Positions 45,811-55,674 are shown, numbered from the stretch's first letter. The stretch: DNA of 64,000 bases from Stigmatella ashevillena (GCF_028368975.1 NZ_JAQNDM010000002.1:2304007-2368006); one strand, 5' to 3'. Translations and numbers: made by a program. Notes: generated from the letters alone by a model not told the origin.

Positions 45811-46286
45811 GACCCCTCCCAGTGAGGCGGTCACCCATACCATGAAACACTGTATCGTCACGACGGACTGAGCCATGTAACACATGACTCAGTCAGGGTC
45901 GCGCTGGACACCCGACGGGCGATTTTCCGGGCCTGCGCGGCTCACCGAGTGCCCGGGATGATTCTTTTCACAGCTCGAATCAAAAACTTGCATCCCTTTG
46001 AGGAATGACGCGGCAGGTCTGACAGGGATTGGGCTGACATTCTTTCCTGTCTTCATGGCTTGCATGTCATTGAATGAAAGGCTGTCAGGGATTGCGACGC
46101 CCTGTGTTGTCTCTTTCCCCCGCGCCCGGCGCGGACAGCCGGGCCACACGGCACTTGCAACCACCTGCACTCACATGGGCCCCGGGCCAGTTACGGGCAC
46201 TTCCTGAATCTCGCAGCTCGCCGATTACACGTGTCCAGGGGGGGCCATTCTTGGTAAGACGTCGGTCCGATCCCTCTGCCCGCCGT
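45811..46286. other. Divergent intergenic region
   Basis: 476 bases between the cytochrome gene (minus) and the gene at 46287 (plus); promoters for both are expected. The part 45950-46080 is richer in A/T. Two near-direct repeats are seen: tctgacagggattg near 46018 and gctgtcagggattg near 46081. No convincing gene, RNA or terminator was found. Confidence 0.4.
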
Positions 46287-46844
46287 ATGCCCACGCCTGC
46301 CGACAGCCGCGACTATCGCGTCCTCTTTTTCTGCCCTGCCTCCCTTGCCCGAGTGGAGCGCATCGAGGCGCCCGTGGGCCGGCTGCTGTCCCGCCTCCAG
46401 GCACCGCCCGCGGAGCTGACCCCGCTCGAAGCGGCGGGAACGCTGAGCGAAGCAGGCTGGAAGGTCTACATGGTGCGCTCGCTCTCGGAGCGCTCCGCGG
46501 CCCAGGCCCTGGCCGCCTACGTGAGCGAGGCGACCTGTACGCTCGCGGCGGAGCTGGAGGCCGAGGTGCTCGGCCTCTACGTGGATGTCTCTGGGGATTC
46601 GGCGCGCGTGTGCCGGTGTGAGCCCGCGCAAGGCCCGGAGACCTTCGCGGGCCGCCGCCACGTGGCGCTGAGCCGAACCGCCGAATGGCTCGAGGTGGCC
46701 CCGGCCACCCTCGCGGCGCTCTTCCAGCTCGAAACACCGGATGACTATGAGCCGGATGCCGAGGACCGCTTCGTCGAGGAGAAGCTCCAGGAGGCCCGGG
46801 CGTTGATGGAGCAGTACCGGCGCCACGCCAAAATGAGCACATGA
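46287..46844 (+). CDS. Hypothetical protein upstream of DTW-domain gene
   Basis: 185 residues from ATG 46287; the frame is open further upstream, but the sequence there is not protein-like. It starts MPTPADSRDYRVLFFCPASL and has no signal peptide, a central helical part with two cysteines (SARVCRCEPAQ) and an acidic, helical C-terminus (DDYEPDAEDRFVEEKLQEAR). I recognise no family. Its stop overlaps the start of the DTW gene (ATGA), so the two proteins are co-made and this one may assist RNA modification. Confidence 0.7.
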   Translation: MPTPADSRDYRVLFFCPASLARVERIEAPVGRLLSRLQAPPAELTPLEAAGTLSEAGWKVYMVRSLSERSAAQALAAYVSEATCTLAAELEAEVLGLYVDVSGDSARVCRCEPAQGPETFAGRRHVALSRTAEWLEVAPATLAALFQLETPDDYEPDAEDRFVEEKLQEARALMEQYRRHAKMST

Positions 46845-47470
46845 GGTCTCGCACCCCGGAGGATCTCTCGGGCCGCTGTCCTCGCTGCTACCTGCCCACC
46901 CGGCTGTGTCTGTGCGCGCACGTGCCCCGCATCGACACGCGCACCGAGTTCATCGTCATCCGCCACAACAAGGAGAAGGAGAAGTCCACCAACACGGCGC
47001 GCATGGCGGCGCTCGCGCTGTCCCGCTGCCAGGTGCTCACCTATGGCGCGCCAGGCCCGCCGTTCGATGCGTCGGTGCTGGAGGCGCCCGAGACCTGGTT
47101 GTTGTTTCCGGATGCCAGCCCCCCTGCCCCGGACGCGCCGCCGCCCCAGCGGCTGGTGGTGCTCGATGGCAACTGGAGCCAAGCCCGCCGCATGATGCAG
47201 CGCGTGCCCGCCCTGCGCCGACTTCCAGGGCTGGTCTTGCCCGCCCCCCCCGTCCATGCGCGCCGCTTGCGCCGCCCCCCTCACCCCGAGGGCATGTCCA
47301 CGCTGGAGGCCATGGCGGGCGCGCTGGCGGTGCTCGAGGGCGAGGCGCAGGCCCACCGCCTCTATGCGCTGCACGAGCTGATGATCGACCGGGTCCTGGA
47401 GAGCCGCGGACGGCTCGGAGCGGACGCGCGATGCTCAGCGGACCTTCTTGAGCTCGGAGACGAACGGTGA
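46841..47470 (+). CDS. DTW-domain protein (tRNA-uridine aminocarboxypropyltransferase family)
   Basis: 209 residues. An N-terminal zinc-binding cluster (CPRCYLPTRLCLC) is followed by the SPOUT-like fold with the DTW-type motif, here LDGNWSQARRMM, and STLEAMAGALAVLEGE near the end. Characterised family members (TapT and relatives) add the 3-amino-3-carboxypropyl group of S-adenosylmethionine to tRNA uridine. The DTW Thr is replaced by Asn, which some subgroups share. The end overlaps the dsbD-like gene on the opposite strand by 36 bases. Confidence 0.87.
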   Translation: MRSRTPEDLSGRCPRCYLPTRLCLCAHVPRIDTRTEFIVIRHNKEKEKSTNTARMAALALSRCQVLTYGAPGPPFDASVLEAPETWLLFPDASPPAPDAPPPQRLVVLDGNWSQARRMMQRVPALRRLPGLVLPAPPVHARRLRRPPHPEGMSTLEAMAGALAVLEGEAQAHRLYALHELMIDRVLESRGRLGADARCSADLLELGDER

Positions 47471-48844
47471 GGGCGGCAGGAAGCCGGTGACGCGGGGTGC
47501 CGTGAGGGGCTCTCCGTTGGAGGCGATGAAGACCACGGTGGGCAGCCCCTCCACGCCAAAGCGCTCCATCAACGCATCCAACTCATCCTCGCTGTTCGTC
47601 GCGTCGATCTTGATGTTGAGGAACCGCGAGGACTCCGCGATGACCTCGGCGGAGGGATACGTCTCCCGGTCCAATTCCTTGCACGCCGCGCACCAGTCCG
47701 CGAAGAAGTCGAGCATCACCGGGCGCCCCTCGGCCCGGGCGCGGGTGAGCACTTCCTCGAGCGCGGCTGGGGAGAAGGCGGCCTGCTTGGCGGGCATCAC
47801 GTGGTGCCATTGAAAGGAGGGCGCCTGGACAGGCTCGGCCCAGCCGAGGTTGACCCACAAGGCCCCCGCGGGCCCCCCGTCCAGAGCGCCCACGCGCCCC
47901 ACGAGGGCCAGCACCACCAGCGCCACGCCCAGCCCCTTGAGGGCGAACTCCCGCGCGGACGACTTGAACGAGCGGTGGACGGCACCGAGAAGGATCCCCG
48001 CCACCGCGAGCACCGCGGCGATGAGGGCGCCCGGAATGCTCCCGAACTGCACGGCCACCGCCTTCACCGCCGCCCCCAGCCCCGGAAACGCGTCCTTCAA
48101 GTAGCTGAAGGCCAACGCCACCAACACGATGCCCAGCACACTCTTCACCCACTCCATCCACACGCCGCCCCGAGGCAGCCGCACGGTGAAGACCCCGATG
48201 AGGAAGAAGGGCACGCCGATTCCCAATGCGTAGATGAAGAGCAGCCCCGCTCCCAAGGTGGTGTTGGCCGTCTTCGCCACGAACGCCAGCAGGCCCGTGA
48301 GCACGGGCCCCGTGCACGGGGCCGCCAGAAAGCCCGAGACGCTCCCCATGAGGAAGGCGCCCGCGATGCCCGCCCCGCCTACCGTGCTGAGCCGCTGCTG
48401 CACGCTGGAGGGCAGCTCCAGCTCGAAGGCACCAAACATGGAGGTCGCCAGCGCCACCAGGAACGCGGCCAGCCCGAGCACCACCCCGGGATGGCCCAGC
48501 AATGCGCCGAAGGCCTGCCCCGTCTTGGCCGCCAGAACCCCCAGCAGGCTGAACACCACCCCCATCCCGATGATGTAGGAGGATGTCAGAAGAAGGGCCT
48601 TGCCGCGGCCCTCGGCCTGCCGGGCCCCGAAGATGGAGACGGTGATGGGGATGAGCGGGTAGACGCACGGGGTCATCGCCGTGAGCAGTCCTCCCGCGAA
48701 GACGATGGCCGCCCCCATGGCGAGGCTGCCTGTCTCCAGGAATTGAGCGGCATCCAGCCCGGTGCTGGGCCCCGTGGGCAGCAGCCAGGGGATGAAGACC
48801 ACGGCGATGCCGCACACCACGGCGAGAATCCCGACCTTCTTCAA
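47435..48844 (-). CDS. DsbD-like thiol:disulfide interchange protein lacking the N-terminal periplasmic domain
   Basis: 469 residues. A first helix is followed by the eight-helix DsbD/CcdA core with both membrane cysteines (LTAMTPCVYPLIPITVSIFG and LAAPCTGPVLTG). The C-terminal thioredoxin domain has active site FFADWCAACKELD. E. coli DsbD is about 565 residues and starts with an alpha domain that is absent here. The protein should carry electrons from cytoplasmic thioredoxin across the membrane to periplasmic partners such as cytochrome c maturation factors. That fits the cytochrome c proteins of this genome. Confidence 0.92.
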   Translation of the reverse strand: MKKVGILAVVCGIAVVFIPWLLPTGPSTGLDAAQFLETGSLAMGAAIVFAGGLLTAMTPCVYPLIPITVSIFGARQAEGRGKALLLTSSYIIGMGVVFSLLGVLAAKTGQAFGALLGHPGVVLGLAAFLVALATSMFGAFELELPSSVQQRLSTVGGAGIAGAFLMGSVSGFLAAPCTGPVLTGLLAFVAKTANTTLGAGLLFIYALGIGVPFFLIGVFTVRLPRGGVWMEWVKSVLGIVLVALAFSYLKDAFPGLGAAVKAVAVQFGSIPGALIAAVLAVAGILLGAVHRSFKSSAREFALKGLGVALVVLALVGRVGALDGGPAGALWVNLGWAEPVQAPSFQWHHVMPAKQAAFSPAALEEVLTRARAEGRPVMLDFFADWCAACKELDRETYPSAEVIAESSRFLNIKIDATNSEDELDALMERFGVEGLPTVVFIASNGEPLTAPRVTGFLPPSPFVSELKKVR

Positions 48845-48898
48845 CGGACGACCTCCTGTGCTCCCGGCCCTCCTTATATACGCCAGCGCCGGAACGGG

Positions 48899-50488
48899 TT
48901 ACCTCGACTCCGGGGGAGGCAGGGGCAGTTTCAGGCCCGCAGAACGCGCGAGCCCCATCACCCCTTCCACCGCCGCAGCGATGTACCCAAATGGATTGGC
49001 GCCCTCCACCGCCGTGACATGGACCTCGCCCATCTTCTGCTGGAAGGCGGCGGCCACCTGGGGCAGTTGCTGCGCCAGCGCCAGCTGGATGACTTCCGGG
49101 CTGAGCGTGTTTTCAATCTCCCGCATCGCCCGGGCCCGGCCCAACTCCTGCTCCTGAAGGGCGTTCACCCGGCGGGCTTCCAGCCCGGCGAGGGCCAGCT
49201 CCGCCTCCGCGATGGCGAGGCGTGCCTGGGCCACCTGCGCCTGGGCCTTGAGGCGCTCGGCCTCCTGCATGGCCGCCGCCAGCTGGGTTTCGTGCCGGGC
49301 GGCCGCGGCCTCCCACTCCTGGCGAAGGCGCTCCAGCTCGGCCGCGGCCCGCGCGGCGGCCAGGGTGCGCTCATGGGCCCATTCTGTCTCGGCCATGGCC
49401 CGCTCGTGGGCCAGCCGGGCCTCCGTCACCCTCGCCTCGGTGGCCAACTGCTCCAGCCGCGCGGTCTCCTCTGACTGCTGCTTGCGCTGACGGACTTCGA
49501 TGTCCGCGTTCAACCGGGCCAGCGTCACCTCCCGCTCGGTAGCCGCCTGCCCTTGCTGAAGGGCCAGCTCCTGGGCCAGCCGCGCCTCCGCCACCCGGGC
49601 CTCGGAGGCCAGCTTCTCCAGCCGGGCCTGCTCCTCGGTGGCCTGACGCTTCTGACGCACCTCCTCGTCCGCGGCCAGCTTCGTCAGGGCGATGATGCGC
49701 TCGGCCTCGGCCTCCTCGCGCCGCAGGAACCGCTCCTTGGCCAGCTCCGCCTCTCGCGCCTGCCGCTCCTGCTCCCGGCGGTAGCGCGCCTGCATGTTCT
49801 CGAACACGGTGGCGCTCAGCACCCGGACGTCCTGGATCTCGATGGTGTCGAGGACGACGCCCCACCCCGTCTCCGTCTGGTCATCCAGCCTGCCCCGGCC
49901 CGACACCACCGGGGCAATCTCCCGCATCAGCTCCCCCGCGATGCCCTCCTTGCGCCGGGTGAGGCACTCCTCCACGGAGAGGTTGGCCACCAGGCGCCGC
50001 GCCGCGCCTGCGAACATGTCCCGCAGCAGATCCTGCAACTTCTCCGAGGCCTGCTCCGGGAAGGAGAAGTTGAGCATCCGGAAGGCCACCAGCGGGTCCA
50101 CGATGCGGTACACCGCCAGCCCCGTCACCGCCACGCCCACCTTCTCGCTCGTCACCTGATCCGCGGAGAACTGGAGCCGCTGCACGCTGGTGGGGATGAT
50201 GGCCACCGCGTCTCCCGGCAGCTTGAAGCAGCTGGCCCCCTGCCCTGACACCTCGCGGACCCGGCCCCGCCGCATGTGGATCAAAAACTCGCTGGGTCGG
50301 GCGGTGATGAGCCCCCAGGGCTTCATTTTCTCAGGATCCTCCTCGGGCTTGCCCGCCCGCCACCCGGACTCATAGCGCTGGCGCTCGAGTCCTCTCTCGG
50401 CGCCTTCGCTCCGGACGAGCTGCACCCGGGATTCCGAGCCATTGACTGCCTGTGCGGCGGTGCGGACCTGCTTCTCGCTGGCGCTCAT
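48899..50488 (-). CDS. SPFH/band-7 domain protein with long coiled coil
   Basis: 529 residues from ATG 50488, five bases after GGAGG. Residues 75-260 are an SPFH/band-7 domain (DAVAIIPTSVQRLQFSADQV to DTIEIQDVRVLSATVFENMQ). From about 265 to 490 lies a long Glu/Ala/Arg-rich coiled coil built of imperfect repeats (for example RLAQELALQQGQAATEREVT). There is no clear transmembrane segment at the N-terminus, unlike flotillins, so it may bind membranes from the side or assemble into rings in the cytoplasm. Function unknown; related proteins organise membrane microdomains. Confidence 0.85.
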   Translation of the reverse strand: MSASEKQVRTAAQAVNGSESRVQLVRSEGAERGLERQRYESGWRAGKPEEDPEKMKPWGLITARPSEFLIHMRRGRVREVSGQGASCFKLPGDAVAIIPTSVQRLQFSADQVTSEKVGVAVTGLAVYRIVDPLVAFRMLNFSFPEQASEKLQDLLRDMFAGAARRLVANLSVEECLTRRKEGIAGELMREIAPVVSGRGRLDDQTETGWGVVLDTIEIQDVRVLSATVFENMQARYRREQERQAREAELAKERFLRREEAEAERIIALTKLAADEEVRQKRQATEEQARLEKLASEARVAEARLAQELALQQGQAATEREVTLARLNADIEVRQRKQQSEETARLEQLATEARVTEARLAHERAMAETEWAHERTLAAARAAAELERLRQEWEAAAARHETQLAAAMQEAERLKAQAQVAQARLAIAEAELALAGLEARRVNALQEQELGRARAMREIENTLSPEVIQLALAQQLPQVAAAFQQKMGEVHVTAVEGANPFGYIAAAVEGVMGLARSAGLKLPLPPPESR

Positions 50489-50673
50489 GCGTGCCTCCGA
50501 ACACAGGCCTTGCAGCAAAGCCGCCAAGCCCTCTTTCAAGGCATTTCAGGCACTTGCGCGGTAGGGGTGCCCCATTTCGGGGCGGGTGCGCCGAGATGAT
50601 CCCCGGCCACTGCCCCGATAAGGTGCGATACCAGGGAAACAGGCCTTCGAGAGGCCGTGGCCCTTATGTGCCC

Positions 50674-50720
50674 TTGACCAGCAGGGACCCAATTTTATAA
50701 TTGACCATCTTGGTCCACAT
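50674..50720 (+). promoter_or_regulatory. Isc operon promoter with Rrf2/IscR-like dyad
   Basis: A -35 box ttgacc at 50674-50679 and a -10 box tataat at 50696-50701 are separated by 16 bases. The -10 runs into ataattgaccatcttggtcc, in which gacca and tggtc form a dyad (50703-50715) over the expected transcription start. IscR type 1 sites have the same ATA-TTGAC...AGTC layout. An Fe-S-sensing repressor binding here is inferred; no iscR is in the window. The leader to 50804 shows no other gene. Confidence 0.6.
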
Positions 50721-50804
50721 TGATGCCTCCACCCGCTGTCCCACCCCGGATTCCGGGATGCAGGACATCCGACGCTCCGGGTGGGCGCCAGAAGGTTCGA
50801 CGAG

Positions 50805-52169
50805 ATGCTGAAGCTGCCGATCTACATGGACAACCACGCCACCACGCCGCTCGATCCGCGCGTGCTGGAGGCGATGCTGCCGTACCTGCGCGAGGACTTC
50901 GGCAACGCCGCGTCCCGCAATCACGCCTTCGGCTGGAAGGCGGAGGCCGCGGTGGAGCAGGCCCGCAAGCAGGTGGCGGCGCTGATTGGCGCGTCCGACA
51001 AAGAGATCGTCTTCACCTCGGGTGCCACCGAGTCCGACAACCTGGCCATCAAGGGCGTGCTCGAGTTCTACAAGGCCAAGGGCGACCACATCATCACCCT
51101 GAAGACAGAGCACAAGGCCGTCCTGGACAGCTGCAAGCGCCTGGAGCGCATCCGCCAGGAGCGCCTGGACGAGCTGAAGCTGCTCCGGCTGTCGCAGCTG
51201 GCCGAGACGGACGTCACCGCCGACAACCTGTCGGAGCTGTCGGCGAAGCACCGCATCGACGAGGACGCGACCTACCAGAAGTGGGCGGCGCTCCCCACCG
51301 GCGGCGCGCGCGTCACCTACCTGGACGTGGAAGCGGACGGCCGGGTGAGCCTGGAGAAGCTGGCGGCGGCCATCACGGACAAGACGGTGCTGGTGTCGGT
51401 GATGTTCGCCAACAACGAGATTGGTGTGGTGCAGCCCATCGCGGAGATCGGCAAGCTGTGCCGTGAGCGCGGGGTGCTGTTCCACTGCGACGCGGTCCAG
51501 GGCATCGGCAAGCTGCCCTTCAACGTCGAGGAGATGAAGGCGGACCTGGTGTCCATCACCGCGCACAAGATGTACGGCCCCAAGGGCGTCGGCGCGCTCT
51601 ATGTGCGCCGCAAGCCCCGCGTGCGCATCGCCCCGCTCGTGGATGGCGGCGGACACGAGCGCGGCATGCGCTCTGGCACGCTGAACGTGGCGGCCATCGT
51701 GGGCTTCGGCAAGGCGGCGGAGCTGGCCCGGCAGGAGCTGCCCGACGAGGCGGCCCGCCTCCTGCGCCTGCGCGAGCGGCTGCGCACCGGCATCATGGGC
51801 CAACTGGACATGTTGAAGATCAACGGATCGCTGGAGCACCGGCTGCCGGGCAACCTCAACCTCTCCTTCTCCTATGTGGAGGGCGAGGCCCTGATGATGT
51901 CCATCAAGGACGTGGCGGTGTCCTCTGGCTCCGCGTGCACCTCGGCCTCGCTCGAGCCCTCGTACGTCCTGCGGGCGTGCGGTGTGGAGGAGGACCTGGC
52001 CCACAGTTCCATCCGCTTCGGCATCGGCCGGTTCAATACCGAGGAAGAAGTGGATTTCGTCATCCGGCTGGTAGTGGACAAGGTCCGGAAGTTGCGAGAC
52101 ATGAGCCCCCTGTACGAGATGGCCAAGGAAGGCATTGACCTGAAGAGCATCGAGTGGACGGCACACTAG
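50805..52169 (+). CDS. iscS: Cysteine desulfurase
   Basis: 454 residues from ATG 50805, the position matching the conserved start ([17 protein letters not shown]); GTG 50781 is an alternative. IscS takes sulfur from cysteine with PLP and hands it to IscU. PLP Lys in [11 protein letters not shown] and the catalytic Cys loop [19 protein letters not shown] are intact, and the C-terminus [10 protein letters not shown] matches the IscU-docking end. About 48 extra residues after KRLER ([20 protein letters not shown] and more) are absent in E. coli IscS (404 residues) and lie near the cofactor-facing surface. First gene of the isc operon. Confidence 0.95.
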   Translation: MLKLPIYMDNHATTPLDPRVLEAMLPYLREDFGNAASRNHAFGWKAEAAVEQARKQVAALIGASDKEIVFTSGATESDNLAIKGVLEFYKAKGDHIITLKTEHKAVLDSCKRLERIRQERLDELKLLRLSQLAETDVTADNLSELSAKHRIDEDATYQKWAALPTGGARVTYLDVEADGRVSLEKLAAAITDKTVLVSVMFANNEIGVVQPIAEIGKLCRERGVLFHCDAVQGIGKLPFNVEEMKADLVSITAHKMYGPKGVGALYVRRKPRVRIAPLVDGGGHERGMRSGTLNVAAIVGFGKAAELARQELPDEAARLLRLRERLRTGIMGQLDMLKINGSLEHRLPGNLNLSFSYVEGEALMMSIKDVAVSSGSACTSASLEPSYVLRACGVEEDLAHSSIRFGIGRFNTEEEVDFVIRLVVDKVRKLRDMSPLYEMAKEGIDLKSIEWTAH

Positions 52170-52272
52170 GGCCCTGACGGGCCGCCTGGGCATCGGGAGA
52201 CGAACAGAGGCACTTGCCCCGGGCTGTTGCCGGAACACCCAGCAGGTTAAAAACGTTTGAGAAGGAGCACCC

Positions 52273-52677
52273 ATGGCTTACAGCGAGAAGGTCATCGAGC
52301 ACTACGAGAACCCCCGCAACGTCGGGACCCTGGACAAGGCGGATCCGAACGTGGGCACCGGCCTGGTGGGGGCGCCGGCCTGCGGCGACGTGATGCGTCT
52401 GCAGCTGCGCATCACCGATGAGGGCGTCATCGAGGATGCCAAGTTCAAGACCTTCGGCTGTGGCTCGGCCATCGCGTCCAGCTCGCTGGTGACCGAGTGG
52501 GTGAAGGGCAAGACGGTGGATCAGGCCATGACCATCTCGAACAAGGATGTCGCCCGCGAGCTGTCGCTGCCTCCGGTGAAGATCCACTGCTCGGTGCTGG
52601 CCGAGGACGCCATCAAGGCCGCCATCGAGGACTTCAAGAAGAAGCGCCAGGAGCGCTCCCCCAAGCAGAGCGCGTAG
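52273..52677 (+). CDS. iscU: Iron-sulfur cluster scaffold IscU
   Basis: 134 residues behind a GAAGGAG site. The three cluster-binding cysteines are at 37, 63 and 106, with Asp39 beside the first. The chaperone recognition motif LPPVK directly precedes Cys106, which shows it uses the HscA/HscB system encoded downstream. Clusters are built here from IscS sulfur and then passed on. The space from iscS (103 bases) holds no gene. Confidence 0.96.
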   Translation: MAYSEKVIEHYENPRNVGTLDKADPNVGTGLVGAPACGDVMRLQLRITDEGVIEDAKFKTFGCGSAIASSSLVTEWVKGKTVDQAMTISNKDVARELSLPPVKIHCSVLAEDAIKAAIEDFKKKRQERSPKQSA

Positions 52678-52692
52678 AAAAGGGCTTTGGCC

Positions 52693-53097
52693 ATGAGCGA
52701 GCAGGCGACGTCACAGATTCAGCCGTCCCAAGCGGTGCCCGCCCCGGGGCCCACCGGCAAGCCCGCGGGCAAGGGCATCCTTCTCAGCGACAGCGCCGTG
52801 CGCCGGCTGCGGCTCCTGCTGGACGAGCGGCAGACGCCCGAGGCGGGCCTGCGCCTCGCCGTGAAGGGCGGTGGCTGCTCCGGCCTTCAGTACGCGATGG
52901 AGTGGGCGGAGAAGCCCCGTGAGCGCGACAAGATCTTCGAGCGCGAAGGCGTGCGCGTCTTCGTGGACCCCAAGAGCTACCTGTATTTGATGGGGACGGA
53001 GCTGGTGTACGAGGAGACCATGATGGCCTCGGGCTTCAAGCTCCAGAACCCGAACGTGAAGGCCGCCTGTGGCTGTGGTGAGAGCTTCACGATCTGA
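52693..53097 (+). CDS. iscA: A-type Fe-S carrier (IscA family)
   Basis: 134 residues from ATG 52693, 15 bases after iscU. An unusual N-terminal tail of about 27 residues (Gln/Pro-rich) precedes the normal IscA fold of about 107 residues. The three conserved cysteines are Cys62 (GGGCSGLQY) and Cys126/Cys128 (ACGCGESF). It takes clusters from IscU to apo-proteins. ErpA-like function cannot be separated by eye. Confidence 0.93.
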   Translation: MSEQATSQIQPSQAVPAPGPTGKPAGKGILLSDSAVRRLRLLLDERQTPEAGLRLAVKGGGCSGLQYAMEWAEKPRERDKIFEREGVRVFVDPKSYLYLMGTELVYEETMMASGFKLQNPNVKAACGCGESFTI

Positions 53098-53105
53098 GCC
53101 AGAAC

Positions 53106-53126
53106 GCCTCTTCCCCGGGAAGAGGC
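53106..53126 (+). other. Hairpin between iscA and hscB
   Basis: gcctcttccc and gggaagaggc are perfect inverted repeats around one base, 9 bases after the iscA stop. No T-run follows. It may lower expression of the chaperone genes relative to iscSUA or mark an RNA processing site. Confidence 0.45.
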
Positions 53127-53199
53127 CGGAACGGGAAGCCCGTGGGGCTCGGCGCATCGGCCGGGCCCTTTTCATTTTCATCCACGAGGAGTGGAAACC

Positions 53200-53829
53200 G
53201 TGAAGTGCTGGAATTGCGACAAGGACACCGCCGGACGCCCCTTCTGTCCCGCCTGCGGGAAGATCGCCTCACGGACCCCGAGGGCGACCCTCTTCGACAT
53301 GTTCGAGCTGGCGCCCACCTATGACGTGGACGTGCCCAAGCTGGAGCGGCAGTTCCGCGACCTGTCCCTTCAGCTCCACCCGGACCGCTTCGCCCAGGCG
53401 GACCCCAAGGAGCGGCGCATCTCGCTGGAGCAGACCACGGCCCTCAACGAGGCCTACAAGACCCTCAAGGACCCGGCCCGCCGGGCCTTCTACCTGCTCA
53501 AGCTGCACGGCGTGGACATGGAGCGGGACGACGCCAATGCCCGGAAGCACATGCCCCAGGAGTTTCTCGAGGAAGTCCTGGAGCTGCGCGAGGAGCTGGA
53601 GGTGGCCGTGCAAGCCAGGGATCTGACACGGGCCCAGGCCATGGCAGTGGACGTGACGGCCCGGCAGCGCGAGGCCCAGGCCGAGGCGGCCGAGGCCCTC
53701 CGGGGCATGAAGAACAGCCCCGAGGATGACGCGCTGGTGAAAAAGGCATCGCATGCGCTGGGACGGGTGCGGTACTTCACGCGCTTTCTCGAAGAGGTCG
53801 AAGCGTTCGAGGAGGAGGTGTCGGCGTGA
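53200..53829 (+). CDS. hscB: Fe-S co-chaperone HscB with N-terminal zinc ribbon
   Basis: 209 residues from GTG 53200, ten bases after GAGGAG; GTG 53191 is also in frame. The N-terminus has two CxxC pairs (Cys3/Cys6 and Cys16/Cys19), a zinc-ribbon seen in mitochondrial HSCB and some bacteria but not in E. coli HscB. A J-domain with HPD at 60-62 and the C-terminal three-helix IscU-binding domain follow. It stimulates HscA and delivers IscU. The stop overlaps the hscA start (GTGA). Confidence 0.93.
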   Translation: MKCWNCDKDTAGRPFCPACGKIASRTPRATLFDMFELAPTYDVDVPKLERQFRDLSLQLHPDRFAQADPKERRISLEQTTALNEAYKTLKDPARRAFYLLKLHGVDMERDDANARKHMPQEFLEEVLELREELEVAVQARDLTRAQAMAVDVTARQREAQAEAAEALRGMKNSPEDDALVKKASHALGRVRYFTRFLEEVEAFEEEVSA

Positions 53830-55673
53830 GCAAGAACGGCTACCTGCAGATCCATGATCCCCTCAAGCCCAAGGGGCATGCGGTGGGAATCGATCTGGGC
53901 ACCACCAACTCGCTGGTGGCCAGCGTGCTCCAGGGCAAGCCCCGGTGCCTGCCCGCGGACGAGGGCGATGCGATGCTGCTGCCCTCGGTGGTGCACTACG
54001 CGAAGGATGGCGGCGTGGTGGTGGGCTCCCGGGCGCGCAAGCTGGCTCCCGAGCACCCCACCGACACCCTCATCTCCGTGAAGCGCTTCATGGGCCGCAG
54101 CCCAGACGATCCGGAGACGCGCAAGCTGGGGCACTACAAGTTCGCCGAGGGCCCCGGCCGGGTGGTGCGCTTCGACGTGGCCGGAGGCCAGCCCGTCACG
54201 CCCATCGAGGTCTCCGGAGAGATCCTCCGCGCGCTCAAGCGGCGCGCCGAGTCCCACTTCGCCGGCAAGGTGGAGCAGGCCGTCATCACCGTGCCCGCCT
54301 ACTTCGACGAGGCCCAGCGGCAGGCCACCAAGGACGCGGGGCGGCTGGCGGGGCTGGAGGTGCTCCGGCTGCTCAACGAACCCACCGCAGCGGCGCTGGC
54401 CTATGGCCTGGACAAGGGCAGCCAGGGCACCTTCGCCGTGTATGATCTCGGCGGCGGCACCTTCGACGTCTCCATCCTCAAGCTGGTGGAGGGCATTTTC
54501 GAGGTGAAGTCCACCGGCGGAGACTCGGCACTCGGCGGTGACGACTTCGACCGGGCCATTGCCCAGAAAGTCTTCGAAGCCCAGGGACAGACCTCGCCTT
54601 CGCCCTCGCTCGTCGCGGAGATGCTCGCCGCGGCGCGCCGGACCAAGGAGGCCCTCACGGACGCCCCCGAGGCGGAGCTCGTCGTGGGCGGCCAACCCCA
54701 GCGCATCCGGCGCGAGGAGTTCGAGGCGTGGATCCAGCCGCTCGTCCAGAAGACGGGCGGGGTCTGTCGGCGGGCCCTCAAGGACGCGGGCGTGACGGCG
54801 GCGGAGCTGGACGGCGTGATTCTGGTGGGTGGGGCCACGCGCGTGCCCGCCGTGCGCCGCTATGTGGCGGAGCTCTTCGGCCGCGAGCCGCTGGGAGACA
54901 TCGACCCGGATCAGGTGGTGGCCCTGGGTGCGGCGGTGCAGGCGGATCTGCTCACCAACGAGGACCGCCAGGACGAGGTGCTGCTGCTGGACGTCATCCC
55001 CCTGTCCCTGGGGCTGGAGACGATGGGCGGCATCGTCGAGAAGCTCATTCCCCGCAACTCCACCATCCCCATCGCCGCCGCCCAGGTCTTCACCACCTTC
55101 AAGGATGGGCAGACGGGCCTGGACATCCACGTGCTCCAGGGCGAGCGCGAGGCGGTGGAGGACTGTCGCAGCCTCTCGCGCTTCCGGCTGGCGGGAATTC
55201 CCGCCCTGGCGGCAGGCATGGCCCGTGTGGAGGTCCGCTTCCAAGTAGATGCCGACGGCATCCTCTCCGTCACCGCCCAAGAGCAGAGCACCGGCATCAC
55301 CCAGTCCATCACCGTCAAGCCCAGCCACGGGCTCACGGATGAGGAGGTGGAGCAGATGCTGCTCGACTCCATCGATCACGCAGAGGGCGACATCCAGCTG
55401 CGCCAACTCCGCGAGCAGCGCGTGGAGGCCGAGCGCGTGCTCCAGGATGCCACCAAGCAGCTCACCGAGCATGGGGACCTTCTCGAGGCCGACGAGCGGG
55501 CCCTCATCGAGGCGGCCCTGGAGCGCGTCCGGGAACGGGCCCGGGGACAGGACTCCCACGCCCTGAAGGAGGCCATCCACGAGGCGGATGAGGCCTCCCG
55601 TTCGTTCGTGGAGCGGGTGATGAACCAGGCCATCCGCCAGGTCGTCGCCGGTCATTCCGTCGAGGAGTACTGA
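53826..55673 (+). CDS. hscA: Fe-S assembly Hsp70 chaperone HscA
   Basis: 615 residues, normal for HscA. Hsp70 signatures are intact: [26 protein letters not shown] and [17 protein letters not shown]. The substrate domain carries [17 protein letters not shown] and [19 protein letters not shown]. It lacks the long disordered tail of DnaK, as HscA does. It releases clusters from IscU by binding LPPVK with ATP. It starts in the hscB stop codon and is followed by fdx after one base, so all are translated together. Confidence 0.95.
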   Translation: MSKNGYLQIHDPLKPKGHAVGIDLGTTNSLVASVLQGKPRCLPADEGDAMLLPSVVHYAKDGGVVVGSRARKLAPEHPTDTLISVKRFMGRSPDDPETRKLGHYKFAEGPGRVVRFDVAGGQPVTPIEVSGEILRALKRRAESHFAGKVEQAVITVPAYFDEAQRQATKDAGRLAGLEVLRLLNEPTAAALAYGLDKGSQGTFAVYDLGGGTFDVSILKLVEGIFEVKSTGGDSALGGDDFDRAIAQKVFEAQGQTSPSPSLVAEMLAAARRTKEALTDAPEAELVVGGQPQRIRREEFEAWIQPLVQKTGGVCRRALKDAGVTAAELDGVILVGGATRVPAVRRYVAELFGREPLGDIDPDQVVALGAAVQADLLTNEDRQDEVLLLDVIPLSLGLETMGGIVEKLIPRNSTIPIAAAQVFTTFKDGQTGLDIHVLQGEREAVEDCRSLSRFRLAGIPALAAGMARVEVRFQVDADGILSVTAQEQSTGITQSITVKPSHGLTDEEVEQMLLDSIDHAEGDIQLRQLREQRVEAERVLQDATKQLTEHGDLLEADERALIEAALERVRERARGQDSHALKEAIHEADEASRSFVERVMNQAIRQVVAGHSVEEY

Positions 55674-55674
55674 C

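Noticed and set aside
46074-46286. N-terminal extension of the gene before the DTW gene
   Set aside because: The sequence is not protein-like and ATG 46287 is a good start for the remaining protein.
50664-52274. 536-residue minus-strand frame opposite iscS
   Set aside because: Antisense shadow of a conserved enzyme.
53490-55655. 721-residue minus-strand frame opposite hscA
   Set aside because: Antisense shadow, with Leu/Gly/His-rich composition and no family motif.
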